Below, piece by piece: positions 45,451 through 54,900 of a stretch of DNA of 64,000 nt; the first letter of the stretch is position 1; every line of letters starts with the position of its first letter. A model generated the notes under the pieces. It was not told the DNA's origin. It saw nothing but the letters and a program-made list of their open reading frames with translations, and did no database searches. The position numbers were made by a program, and so were the translations under genes. The stretch comes from Candidatus Melainabacteria bacterium (GTDB lineage: Bacteria; Cyanobacteriota; Vampirovibrionia; Obscuribacterales; Obscuribacteraceae): positions 310,001 through 374,000 of the forward strand of contig CP064963.1 of assembly GCA_016699165.1 (NCBI GenBank). The letters run 5' to 3'.

Positions 45451-46155
45451 TTAGAGGTCATCTGTTATAGCAATTATTTCCATCATTCTTTCAATTATTA
45501 TGTTTTCTCGCTCCTGGCTTGCTGGATCTGGTGGTAGGTGTCCCTTTATCGAATCAACGAAATCATCTTCCATCAAAAGATTTTCAAAACTTTCCGCTAA
45601 GCAGATTTTGATAGATTGGTCGGCTGTTTCAATTTCGGCTAACAATCCAGGTCTGCCATCAATCACTGCAATTATGTCTTCTAAATCGTGGCTGCCCATA
45701 AAATCTTGCTTTCCTCGCCCAAAGAATGCTTCTAGCTTTGTAGCAATGAAAACTGGAGCTGAAATCAATTGAATCTCGGTTCCATCGGGAAGCTTATAAG
45801 ACAAAGCCGTATGTATCGCGTGTTCATACCATCTGTTACTAAATCCCAGGATATCGGCATTTGTAGGCATCAAATCGAGAATAAGTCCGTTGAATTTGAA
45901 TCTACAAATAGGACCATCCTGGTCGTGTTTGAAACCGAGTGCGGTTAGTTTTATTTGAGTGGCGTAATAGTCAGTGCGTTTTGTAATTCCAATGATCACA
46001 TCTACATCATCGGTAGGGCGAACATCTGCAGCAACAGGATCGGTTAAGAGCAAACCTACTACTGCACCGCCAGTAAACACAATCGGAAAATCAATAGAAG
46101 ATAATTCTCTCGCTACAATCCCAATGCTTTCAATTTGAGCATTTCTTCTTCGCAT
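45451..46155 (-). CDS. AbiEii-like nucleotidyltransferase (putative toxin)
   Basis: 234 residues. The core FTGGAVVGLLL and TDDVDVIIG (about residues 27-55), with a later acidic strand LILDLMP, is a minimal nucleotidyltransferase with G-G and D-x-D. AbiEii/MenA-type toxins have this fold and modify tRNA ends. It starts 4 bases after the wHTH gene stop, giving a two-gene antitoxin-toxin order. Confidence 0.75.
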   Translation of the reverse strand: MRRRNAQIESIGIVARELSSIDFPIVFTGGAVVGLLLTDPVAADVRPTDDVDVIIGITKRTDYYATQIKLTALGFKHDQDGPICRFKFNGLILDLMPTNADILGFSNRWYEHAIHTALSYKLPDGTEIQLISAPVFIATKLEAFFGRGKQDFMGSHDLEDIIAVIDGRPGLLAEIETADQSIKICLAESFENLLMEDDFVDSIKGHLPPDPASQERENIIIERMMEIIAITDDL

Positions 46156-46159
46156 AGAG

Positions 46160-46666
46160 TTAGTTCTTCAAGCGTTGGGTGAGAATTTCGGCTGCCATTT
46201 TTCTTTCTCTTGCTCGACCATCACGGATAGCATCAACCAAACTAAGCAGCTCGTAAAGCCGCAGATCATTTTTTATCGCTTCAGGCACAGAGGAAAATAG
46301 CGGTTCGACACTGTAGCCGCGAACAGTGCCATGCGGACTTGGCCATACCGGAGGCAACTCTTCTTCAGAAACAATTATTTCGTTTAGTGGAGTGGCTGCA
46401 AAACCTGTTGGAATTCCTCTAGTGATAGTTCCACGCTCTGCCGGAAACGCGTATTTGATGCCATGAACGAGGAATTCTAAAAGAGACTGCATCCTGGGGC
46501 GTTTACGTTTGGCATCGAAAAGTTGTGCACGTTCAGCCCTGTCTAAGGCATTATGAACTTCGCCCACGCTCATCGACAAGCCGGAAGCCAGCGAGCGAAA
46601 TGACCAATCAGTGTTTAGACTGGCAATTTTAAGTAAAACTAGGATGTCTTGGGGCTTTAATTGCAT
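46160..46666 (-). CDS. winged-helix protein, putative antitoxin of the nucleotidyltransferase pair
   Basis: 168 residues. Residues 5-50 form a helix-turn-helix (LLKIASLNTDWSFRSLASGL; SVGEVHNALDRAERA). The rest is unlike AbiEi, with a Pro-rich segment and a C-terminal helix. A 28-bp palindrome abuts the start codon, so autoregulation is likely. It is the first gene of the operon with the nucleotidyltransferase. Confidence 0.75.
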   Translation of the reverse strand: MQLKPQDILVLLKIASLNTDWSFRSLASGLSMSVGEVHNALDRAERAQLFDAKRKRPRMQSLLEFLVHGIKYAFPAERGTITRGIPTGFAATPLNEIIVSEEELPPVWPSPHGTVRGYSVEPLFSSVPEAIKNDLRLYELLSLVDAIRDGRARERKMAAEILTQRLKN

Positions 46667-46667
46667 G

Positions 46668-46695
46668 GTGTTTACTGTTCATGAACAATGAACAC
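46668..46695 (-). promoter_or_regulatory. 28-bp palindromic operator of the wHTH/nucleotidyltransferase operon
   Basis: Twelve of 14 base pairs match; the core TGTTCATGAACA (46676-46687) is perfect. It begins one base upstream of the ATG and covers the expected transcript start below a TATATT -10 box at 46700-46705. Confidence 0.7.
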
Positions 46696-46758
46696 TTTTA
46701 ATATACCACTATTTCGATAAGTTAGACAGCGGCACTATTTCCATGCTAAGTCGTTAAA

Positions 46759-46866
46759 GTGAATTATATTCCACCGAAGTGAATGATATTCCATACAAAA
46801 GTGAATAAATTTCCACCGAGTCGTGGTATAGTGAGGAATATTCCACCCAGGTGAGTCCTTTTCCAT
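46759..46866. promoter_or_regulatory. five-site operator array upstream of fic
   Basis: Copies of GTGAATNATATTCCAC start at 46759, 46779, 46801, 46831 and 46851. Each is 16 bp with outer dyad symmetry (GTGnA/TnCAC). The last one overlaps the fic start codon. Confidence 0.7.
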
Positions 46867-48424
46867 GGATCTCGACATAAACCAAACAGAGTACTTTCAA
46901 AACAGCCGAATTCCAGTAGATTGCAAGCTGGCAGGACTGGCTGCATTAGTTTATGCGCTGGATGTTAATGCACCTGTTAGACAACCAGCGTGTATCTCAA
47001 AAGCTAGATTTCGAGAATCGACGAAAATCGAGAGAGATTGGAAGGTATTTGATAGTAAATTCAAAATTGAGCCTACACTTGCAAGCAATCTGCTTTTTGC
47101 AATGCGGCATGAAAGCATGGATTTGCTTGTCTTAAAACGAATTTTTCAAAAGATTCCCAAGCATGAAATCGAGGATCAAGTCAGAGCTACACCGGTAGGA
47201 ATACATATTCGACGACTCTGGTTTTTATATGAGTTTTTACTCGACCAAACGCTCGACTTGGACCCTGTGTCTAAAGTGAAATATGTCGACTTACTCGATG
47301 AAGAAAACTATTTCACTATCAAGGGACTGCCATCTGCGCGCCACGCAGTCCGAAACAACTTGCTTGGAGCAAAGTCGTTTTGTCCTATCATTAGACGCAC
47401 ACCCACGCTTCAATCTTATATAAAGCAGGATTTGGCAAACCAAGCGCTGCAAACTATCAGAGGTTCAGCACCGGCTTTGGTGGCTCGTGCAGCAAGTTTT
47501 CTGATGCTCGCTGACAGTCAAGCTAGTTTCCAAATTGAAGGTGAAAAACCTGCATCAAGCAGAATTGATCGATGGGGCAAAGCAGTCCTGCAATCTGGAA
47601 GAAATCCACTCAATGAGTCAGAATTGCAGCGCCTGCATTCCATTTTAATAGAAGATAACCGCTTCATTCCGGCTGGGTTCAGGCAGAATGGAGTCTTCTT
47701 AGGAGAGCATACATCGGGCGGTTACCCAATGCCGGAATTTATCGGAGCTCGCTTTGAGGATCTTGCGACTTTGATGAGTGAGCTGATTCACGTAAACAAC
47801 ATATTGAGAACAGCAACGCTCGATCCTGTTCTTCAAGCTGCCGCTATAGCGTTTGGATTCATTTATATACACCCGTTTGTGGACGGAAATGGCAGACTGC
47901 ACAGATGCATCATTCATCATGTTCTAGCCGACAAGAAATTCGCACCTCCAAGTCTGTTGTTTCCAGTGTCGTCAGCAATGTTACGATGGATAGATTTGTA
48001 CAGAAACACATTGCGAAATCACTCTTCAAAATTAATGCCGCACATCGAGTGGAAGGCTACATCAAAGGGCAATGTGGATGTTCAAAACGACACAGCGGAT
48101 CTGTACCGCTATTATGACTGCACAGAAGCAGCGGAGTTTTTGTACAAATGCGTTGAACAAACGATAAAGGTCGATCTACCAAATGAAATTGAATTTCTAA
48201 AGCGTAAAGATGAAGCCGTAAAGTCAGTAATGGAAATAGTAGAAATGCCGGATAACTTGGCTGATCGGTTCGTTTTGTATACCCAGAGAAATACTGGGAA
48301 ACTCCCTAAAAAGCGCAGGGAAGAATTCCATAAATTGACAGAAGAAGAAATAGAGCAACTAGAAGAAGCTGTTCAAGAGGCATTTGAAGGTTTTGACGCG
48401 TCCGCTAGTTCTTTGCTGGAATGA
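46865..48424 (+). CDS. Fic-domain protein with inhibitory helix
   Basis: 519 residues. The Fic motif HPFVDGNGRLHR is at about residues 336-347, complete for AMP transfer. The inhibitory motif SFQIEG (S-x-x-x-E-G), at about residue 220, makes it an intramolecularly inhibited class II Fic protein. An N-terminal 180-residue helical domain and a C-terminal acidic coiled-coil region (LTEEEIEQLEEAVQ) flank it. The upstream operator array overlaps its start codon, so its translation or transcription is probably repressed by a neighbouring regulator. Confidence 0.88.
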   Translation: MDLDINQTEYFQNSRIPVDCKLAGLAALVYALDVNAPVRQPACISKARFRESTKIERDWKVFDSKFKIEPTLASNLLFAMRHESMDLLVLKRIFQKIPKHEIEDQVRATPVGIHIRRLWFLYEFLLDQTLDLDPVSKVKYVDLLDEENYFTIKGLPSARHAVRNNLLGAKSFCPIIRRTPTLQSYIKQDLANQALQTIRGSAPALVARAASFLMLADSQASFQIEGEKPASSRIDRWGKAVLQSGRNPLNESELQRLHSILIEDNRFIPAGFRQNGVFLGEHTSGGYPMPEFIGARFEDLATLMSELIHVNNILRTATLDPVLQAAAIAFGFIYIHPFVDGNGRLHRCIIHHVLADKKFAPPSLLFPVSSAMLRWIDLYRNTLRNHSSKLMPHIEWKATSKGNVDVQNDTADLYRYYDCTEAAEFLYKCVEQTIKVDLPNEIEFLKRKDEAVKSVMEIVEMPDNLADRFVLYTQRNTGKLPKKRREEFHKLTEEEIEQLEEAVQEAFEGFDASASSLLE

Positions 48425-48443
48425 CTGCATAAGCCAGTCTCCA

Positions 48444-48857
48444 ATCGTTGACTTGCTCCCAGGTCATCTCGTTTCAGTCGTTGACACCGAGATCGGTAAA
48501 GAGATAATGACCGTTGACCTTGCTGAAAATGTAAATTATCTCTCCACAGAATCCGCTATAGCCTTCCTTGCTGTCACCAACAGGACGTTGCTTGATAAGA
48601 CACTTGCGAACTTTTGGAGTGAAAATCTTACTGAGTTGAGGCAATAGCTGCGTTTTGTCGAGAGACTTATCCTGATACAAAAATGGTGTACTTGTCAGAG
48701 AGACAAGCTTCTGCTGGTCATTTTTTGCAGAGCTTGCTTAAACTCTAGCCAGAAAGAGTCAAATTCTTTGTCTGCAGCGTGCACTGGCAAGGTTAAAAGA
48801 ATTAAGCAAGAGAGCAAAGCGGTGATAAGTTTTGAGCGCATAGATTTTCCTTTGCCT
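48444..48857. repeat. 415-bp direct repeat, right copy
   Basis: 414 bases, copy of 44959-45373, one base shorter in a T run. Together they bracket 3.07 kb with the Fic and nucleotidyltransferase genes. Confidence 0.8.
48474..48841 (-). pseudogene. frameshifted copy of the small secreted protein gene
   Basis: Same product as 44989-45357 but broken at the T run near 48720 (six T instead of seven). The C-terminal 68 codons remain open. Confidence 0.75.
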
Positions 48858-48934
48858 GGTTATTTTCATTTGCCAATTGTATCGCAAATGAGTAGGGTCA
48901 GGCTTAAACCATACTCTCTACATCGAATCAAAAA

Positions 48935-49042
48935 GTCATTATCCCACACATAGTCGGGACGGTCGGGGAGCTTGGTGCTTTCGTGCGCTTCGTCGAATTG
49001 TTTGTGCAGAGCCAGTCTCCAATCGTTGACTTGCTGCCAGGG
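48935..49042 (-). pseudogene. 3'-end fragment of long nucleotidyltransferase gene
   Basis: Matches 60408-60510 (WANDYLIRC and LHKQFDEAHES region in the minus-strand reading, partly degenerate). It is cut off just before the PIN gene. Confidence 0.65.
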
Positions 49043-49059
49043 AGTGAAACTTACTAAAG

Positions 49060-49653
49060 CTAACCTAGTAACTCCAAAATATAATTTCCTGTTTCAACCA
49101 TATTTGCTGGTCCATCTCTCAAGAAATTTGCAATATCGTGAGGGCTTATCTGATTTCGTCCGCTGTTCAATGCTAGCTCATTGCGCCTTTCGGCTCGCCG
49201 TAGAAAAACTTGTATGAAGTTGCGGGGATTGAGTTCAGCTTGGTTTCTAACAAATTCATCGGGAGTTTGAACTTCAAGATCGAATGGATCAATTGCATCA
49301 GGAGGAAAGTGTCTAAGATTGTGAGTAACAATTACGCCTACTTCGCCTTGCGAAACCGCAGCAGCTAAGACATGTCTGTCTCCTTCATCATTTGTCATTT
49401 GGTCAATCAGCCGCTCGTATTTCTCTCTATGGATGAGCGCATCCTGAAACATTGCATTCATAATTGTTTGAAAACGAACTACATTTTCTAAGCTGGTAAG
49501 ACCTTCTCGAGGAGCTACTCGACGCCACTCTTCAAAAATATCTTCAGACCAGAACACTCCATGAATTCTTGTTGATGCAGAAATCATGAGAATGTCTCGT
49601 ATCTCATGCGGTATCAAAACATTAGTGTCATAAATGGCACTGAAAACCATCAC
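49060..49653 (-). CDS. PIN-domain toxin
   Basis: 197 residues. GTG start at 49653 overlaps the antitoxin stop by 4 bases (an ATG follows at once). The PIN fold has VFSAIYDTNVLIP with the first Asp, SEDIFEEW with the Glu, and NDEGDRHVLAAAV, giving an acidic RNase site as in PIN-family toxins. The C-terminal 60 residues extend the domain. Expected to cleave RNA when freed from the antitoxin. Confidence 0.82.
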   Translation of the reverse strand: MMVFSAIYDTNVLIPHEIRDILMISASTRIHGVFWSEDIFEEWRRVAPREGLTSLENVVRFQTIMNAMFQDALIHREKYERLIDQMTNDEGDRHVLAAAVSQGEVGVIVTHNLRHFPPDAIDPFDLEVQTPDEFVRNQAELNPRNFIQVFLRRAERRNELALNSGRNQISPHDIANFLRDGPANMVETGNYILELLG

Positions 49654-50132
49654 TTACGCGAGCCTTTCTTTTTCTTCCATTTATAAATTTCGTCATAACC
49701 GCCAACTTCATGAACTTCGGCCGCTAACTCATCCATCAGATTTTCACGTTCGATGTTTTCGTTTTTCATGAAAGCAATTAGGTCTTCAATTTTTATTCTG
49801 CGATGTGTCCCTCCGGGAATTTTTTCTGCTGGCAATTTCTTCTCTTCAATTAATTTGACTACGTGTTGGCGAGAGCACGCAAGAATGTCGGCGGCTTCTT
49901 TAGTAGTTAAAAATCCGGCGTGGATTGTTAGTGAAACAGCGTACCCTCGCGTCATAGCTTGGGAGGCTAAGGCGAGCAGGCGAACGAGTGGCAGGGGAAT
50001 ATTCTGTTTCTTGCCTCCCGGAAGGAGAATGACAGCTTCTCGTTCTGAGTATTTGGTTTGCAATGCGGAAGCAATTGGAATCGCGGCTTTTGAATCTTCG
50101 GTACTTGGCAGAAAAGTTGGAATGTTGGTCAT
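49650..50132 (-). CDS. antitoxin with excisionase-type (MerR-like) HTH
   Basis: 160 residues. A central HTH_17-type domain, LTTKEAADILACSRQHVVKLI, is at about residues 77-97, followed by the wing KIPGGTHRRIKIEDL. The acidic C-terminus (ENLMDELAAEVHEVGG) is a likely toxin-binding region. It overlaps the PIN gene by 4 bases. AAACG repeats at exact 9-bp spacing upstream are its probable operator. Confidence 0.82.
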   Translation of the reverse strand: MTNIPTFLPSTEDSKAAIPIASALQTKYSEREAVILLPGGKKQNIPLPLVRLLALASQAMTRGYAVSLTIHAGFLTTKEAADILACSRQHVVKLIEEKKLPAEKIPGGTHRRIKIEDLIAFMKNENIERENLMDELAAEVHEVGGYDEIYKWKKKKGSRK

Positions 50133-50173
50133 GATTTTTGCTCTCGGATGTTCCCATTCTTAATATAACACGA

Positions 50174-50205
50174 AAACGGTGTAAACGCTACAAACGATAT
50201 AAACG
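50174..50205. promoter_or_regulatory. four AAACG repeats at 9-bp spacing
   Basis: AAACG starts at 50174, 50183, 50192 and 50201, with no deviation in period. They lie about 40-70 bp upstream of the antitoxin start, next to a TATATT -10 box on the minus strand (50162-50167). Confidence 0.7.
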
Positions 50206-50297
50206 CTATTGGTCAGGTGATTCAATTTGGCGATATCATTTACTGTAACCCCCTTTTAGCGGGGGATACGACAAACGAAAATGTAAAACTTGAAGGA

Positions 50298-50520
50298 TTA
50301 TCTCACCATCCCTTTCCGGCATCGAATCAAATAATCATTCGCCCACACATAGTCAGGGCGGTCGGGGAGTTTGGTGCTTTCGTGCGCTTCGTCGAATTGT
50401 TTGTGCAGAGCAAGTCTCCAATCGTTGACTTCTTCCCAGGTCATCTCGCCGTTTCGAATGGATAGAAGCAAAAGACGCACCAGATGCATGACGTGTTTCC
50501 ACTTGAGACTACCGGTAGTG
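50298..50520 (-). pseudogene. 3'-end fragment of long nucleotidyltransferase gene
   Basis: Encodes SLKWKHVMHLVRLL then RNGEMTWEEVNDW and the C-terminus, in frame, but lacks the catalytic half and 35 codons between these stretches. A start-to-stop frame of 107 codons exists but is not a working enzyme. Confidence 0.75.
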
Positions 50521-50631
50521 GCGCTCGGAAAGAAGCTCTCCGCAAACACTATTCTTGAACTCAACATAGAAAATTGAAACACAGTGAAAACCCCAACGAA
50601 ATTATTGGCGTCAACCGGCATAATTTTAATT

Positions 50632-51945
50632 ATGAAAGTATTACTGAAGCTTCACTTATACTGCCTTTTAGCGATAGGGTTAGTCTTCTCATGGGCAAAG
50701 CCTTCAGGTTCATGTGATATTTTCGGTATCCACAAAGAATTCGGAGATGATCACGGCTTGACTGATATGAAAGGTCGCAAACTGATTCCTACTTTGTTTC
50801 CAGCTATTAGTTACTGTGGACATGGACTTTTTGTAGTCTATCAAAGGTCGCCAAAGAATCTATATTCATGTTTACCTGAAAGGCTTTTGATTAACAGAAA
50901 CAAAGTGAAATTAGAAGTTTTGGTACCACCAAAATCTGTATTTCGTGAGGTACTTTGGTTAGGAAAGAAAGCAGCAGATTCAACTTTTGTGCCAGACAAG
51001 ATTCCCGATGATGCATTGATAAAGTTCTGCTCTAAAGGAAATTATGGAATAAGCGATAGCAAAGGTAATATCTTGCTACCCGCTGAGTATTACTTCATTG
51101 CCAATGTCCGCGAGTCAAAAGTAATCGTCCAGCATAAGGATGGCAGGCAGCAAATATTTGACGTAGCCACAAGACAGCTAAAAGAAATTAATTGCGGCGG
51201 AAAAATAAGCGTTAGTAATATGTGTTTCAATGACGGACTTGTACCATTTGAGCAAGATAAACTCCATGGCTATGTCGACACGAAGGGTAAAGTGGCAATA
51301 CCTGCAAGCTTCCATTGGTGCTTTACCTTCCACCGCGGTTTGGCTTTAGTAAATGTTCTGTCTGAAGATAGAAAAACAACCTATGGAAAAATTGTTGATA
51401 GAGAAGGAAGAATAGTCTCTCCACGCGAATTGTCACTCTCGGAATTCTATGGTGACTATGCAGTAGCTTCTACTGGCAGGGGAAAATCAGGACTGGTGAA
51501 TCGGAAGTTCCAATTTGTCTTGCCCCCGGAATACACGTTGCTCACCCCCGTTTGGTCTGAATACTATTGTGCGGATGACATATGGAACCGAAATAACTGT
51601 CCGCCGCTTTTTTATCATGCACAAAAGAGCGAATATGATCCAATCGTGGCTATTTCACCAAAAGGTGAAACACTTTTTGTCATACCGAAAGGCGCTAACA
51701 AGAACGGGCTGCCCACAGTGTTTAACGTGGTCTTGACTTACAAGATATGGAACTACCCCAATTTACCCGAAACTGTCTATCTGAATTTAAAAGGCGAACA
51801 GGTGCCTGAGCCATTTCATAAGTTATCTTCCGAAACTATTCGATATAGACAAATTGCACCTGGCATAGCCTTAAAAACAATTGAGAAGTCCAAGTATCTT
51901 TTTCTTGAGGAATTGGATAAGCACAGCTGTGTAATACGCAGGTGA
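50632..51945 (+). CDS. exported WG-repeat protein (divergent)
   Basis: 437 residues from MKVLLKLHLYCLL (50632); a longer GTG frame begins at 50584. Signal peptide ends near KPSGS. It carries about five WG-like repeats (FGIHKEFGDDHGLTDMKGRKLIP; LHGYVDTKGKVAIPASF). It lacks the DUF6794-like C-terminus of the two other WG proteins and is only distantly related. Confidence 0.75.
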   Translation: MKVLLKLHLYCLLAIGLVFSWAKPSGSCDIFGIHKEFGDDHGLTDMKGRKLIPTLFPAISYCGHGLFVVYQRSPKNLYSCLPERLLINRNKVKLEVLVPPKSVFREVLWLGKKAADSTFVPDKIPDDALIKFCSKGNYGISDSKGNILLPAEYYFIANVRESKVIVQHKDGRQQIFDVATRQLKEINCGGKISVSNMCFNDGLVPFEQDKLHGYVDTKGKVAIPASFHWCFTFHRGLALVNVLSEDRKTTYGKIVDREGRIVSPRELSLSEFYGDYAVASTGRGKSGLVNRKFQFVLPPEYTLLTPVWSEYYCADDIWNRNNCPPLFYHAQKSEYDPIVAISPKGETLFVIPKGANKNGLPTVFNVVLTYKIWNYPNLPETVYLNLKGEQVPEPFHKLSSETIRYRQIAPGIALKTIEKSKYLFLEELDKHSCVIRR

Positions 51946-51954
51946 AGGCACCGC

Positions 51955-54900
51955 TCAATCCAAGCTGATCCGGTCATATGGCAACTTCTTCTGATCGTAC
52001 GATCGACCGCAAATATCTTTGCAAATTAACTCCTGGCGCAATCGCAATTCAGCCAATTTGAAAATGTTCAAATGCTGAGTATAAAACTTGATCAGGGTAT
52101 TTATAGAACCAAGTGTTGCTCGGCTTCCCTCTCCCATGTAAGCTGCGTTTCGGCGAAAAAATTCATTGAGTGAGTGCTCTGCGCTCGGGTCGAATTCTTC
52201 TGATCCCCTACGTGAGTCGACAGGCGCGCCAACGAGACCGGAAGCAGACGAAGAAGAAGCAATTTTCGGCCATTTAGGAACAATAACAGCAATTCTTTCC
52301 GCTTCTCCGTCACGCATGGTATCTCTCAACAAACTTGCATAACTGGAGCGAATGTCAAAAGACTTATTGACTTGATTGCCATAATTCCATTGTGAAATTT
52401 GATAGCCTTCTGAAAGAAGCTCCCCCTGCCGATTTTTATTCTTTGAGAGACCTTCAAGATGAGCTAGTCGCATCAGTATCTGAATACGTTGCGGGTTCTT
52501 TTTACCCTGCCATTTTCTCTGTAACTGTTCATACCGTTCGAGAATTTGCTTGGCTTCCAAAACTTTTTCGGAAGATTCTAAATGATCAACAATTTTAAAT
52601 AATTGAATTGCAAATGCTCCTGCAGATTCAGACCAGCATTTCCTGCTTAATTCGCCACTCTCGCTATCTTCTAAATTGAGAGCGATATCGATTCGAGATT
52701 TTGCTTTCTCGGTCTTATTCCACTTTAGATAAACATCGGCAAGAATAAGATTCAATAAAGATGCATAATTTCTTTCGTCGACATCACTAGTTTTAATTGA
52801 GTCGATAACACTTTTCAGAACATTTTCAGCAGTTTCGAACTGTTTTTGTGCGCAAGCTTCTCTGACAAAATTTGCCACGCAAGAAGTATGAGTCACCATC
52901 AGTGAGGACAATGCCGAAAAATGCATAAATTCTGGTTGCTGGGAAAAACGCAAAACAAGATCGGCAGTTTCATTGATTCTCTGCGCACTGGCATTGTAAG
53001 TGATGGCATCAATACGATATTGATTCATTTCGTAGGGGTTCATACCCAGTGGCGTGTTGATAACCGAGTCCATCTGCAATGCCGCTCGCGCATATTTTCC
53101 TCTTCTATTTAAATAGCTTGCAATTTTGGATTTGAGTCGACAAAGCTCAAATGTTTGTAATTTTTGCGAATCAGCAAATTCAACCACCGGTTTATAATTT
53201 GTGTAGTCGAATTCGTTACTCACAGGAGAAATCTCTGCGGCTTCCACTAGAGCTACAACGTCGTCACGTTTGACATCATTTCTTTTCTTCAATATTTCAA
53301 GACGCTTCAAAGGTCTGATTATAGTCTCTCTGCGTCCTAAAGTTATTTTTGCCAGAGTACTTTGAGCCTCCGCATCACGCCCATATTCGCTTTGTATTTG
53401 AGCTATCCTAATATAAAGTGTTCTTGAATCTGATTCGCGATTGGCTATCTGGATCTCAGCCGCTTTTTTCAACAAATTCAAAACGGCATCGACAGTGTTA
53501 TTCTCGCAAAGCGGCTCAGATATCTGAACCAGCCTGTAACCGAATGCCGAGTTAAGTCTTTTACCAGGCTTTAAAACGGAGTCCATTATTTTGAGCGCAT
53601 TTTTTTTATCACCATTCAAAGTATAAAGAAGCGCCAGGTCTGCCAATCTGATTTGAGTCCTAAATTCATCAATCGGCCATGTCTCCATAATTCGCTGCAA
53701 AACGCGTATTCCTCTGGCAGGCTCTCCATTAAAACCATACGCTAAAGCAAAAATTCGCAAGTTTTCGCTCATTGGAAAACCCAACGAGTTGCGGAAACTG
53801 CTCCACAACTTTTCGTCTTTAATTCCCAATTCGTCCGAAAGTAGCGACTGTTCTACCAAAAGAAAGCTTCGAGTAAATGTCATGTCACCTGCTGAAACAA
53901 ACGGACTTAGCCTATTTAAAATATAAATGGCTTCCTTTTTTCGACCAAGCTTGATATTTATTTTTGCCAGATTAATGAGGCGGCATATTTGATCTGCCTG
54001 GTGTTGTGTGCGCCGACTCTCTTTTGCAATAATTTCTTCCACAATTTTGTCTGCGCAAGCAAAGTCCTTCCTCTTAAGTGAAATATAGGCTTGATGCACT
54101 TGATGCCACGGCTGACGCATCACTGCTGGCTTAGGAAGTACACCAATGCTCGATAAGTCAGCAAGCATATTATTCAGCTCATTGAGGCAAGGACTAAACA
54201 CTTGGTTGATACGCCACAAAGATTCTGAGTCGAATGATTTTCTGTACAGTTCACTTGCTTGCAACAGATATTTCTTTGCCTGCTGCGAATCGTGTTGGCT
54301 CGCACTGATTTTCGCCAATGCCACCAAAGCCTTGATTCTACTCTGGTGCCTGTCCAATGAAATAGAAGTCGTTTCTTTGTTCGTCTCAGTTTTAGCCACT
54401 AGCATTTTGTAAGCACTCATTGCTTCGGCAAATCTACCGGTCTTATATTTGGTATCAGCCAGGTTTTCCAGATAGGAGATAGTATCGGCATAAAAGACAC
54501 AATCACTGCATGCTTTAAGATTATTGAAAATGGTATCTGATTCTTTGATGCGACCAGATTCGCTCAGGTATTTGGCAGTGTTAATGATAGATTGCAAATT
54601 TTTACCATCGTGAAACTGGTCCTTTTTAGATACTTCAATCACAAATTGAATACAAGAATCCGAATCATCGAACATTCCCATTTCGTCAAAGCTAGCTATC
54701 GCCGTCACCATGTCTTGCATGATCAATTCTGGATTCTCAGGATGAACAAAGGAGCGTTTTACAAAAGAGTTTTTTAGTATCGCACCAGCGAAAAAATTTA
54801 AGCCCTCCTGCCTGCATCTGTTAGCCACCATAGGAGATGCATAATAATTAAAATAAGAGCGGTCGAAGTAATCGTTCACTTGCATCTCTAATCCGCGTAA

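Noticed and set aside
46756..46866. Possible CRISPR-like repeat array
   Set aside because: Repeats are only 16 bp, imperfect, with irregular 4-14 bp gaps, and the last one overlaps a start codon; this fits operators, not CRISPR.
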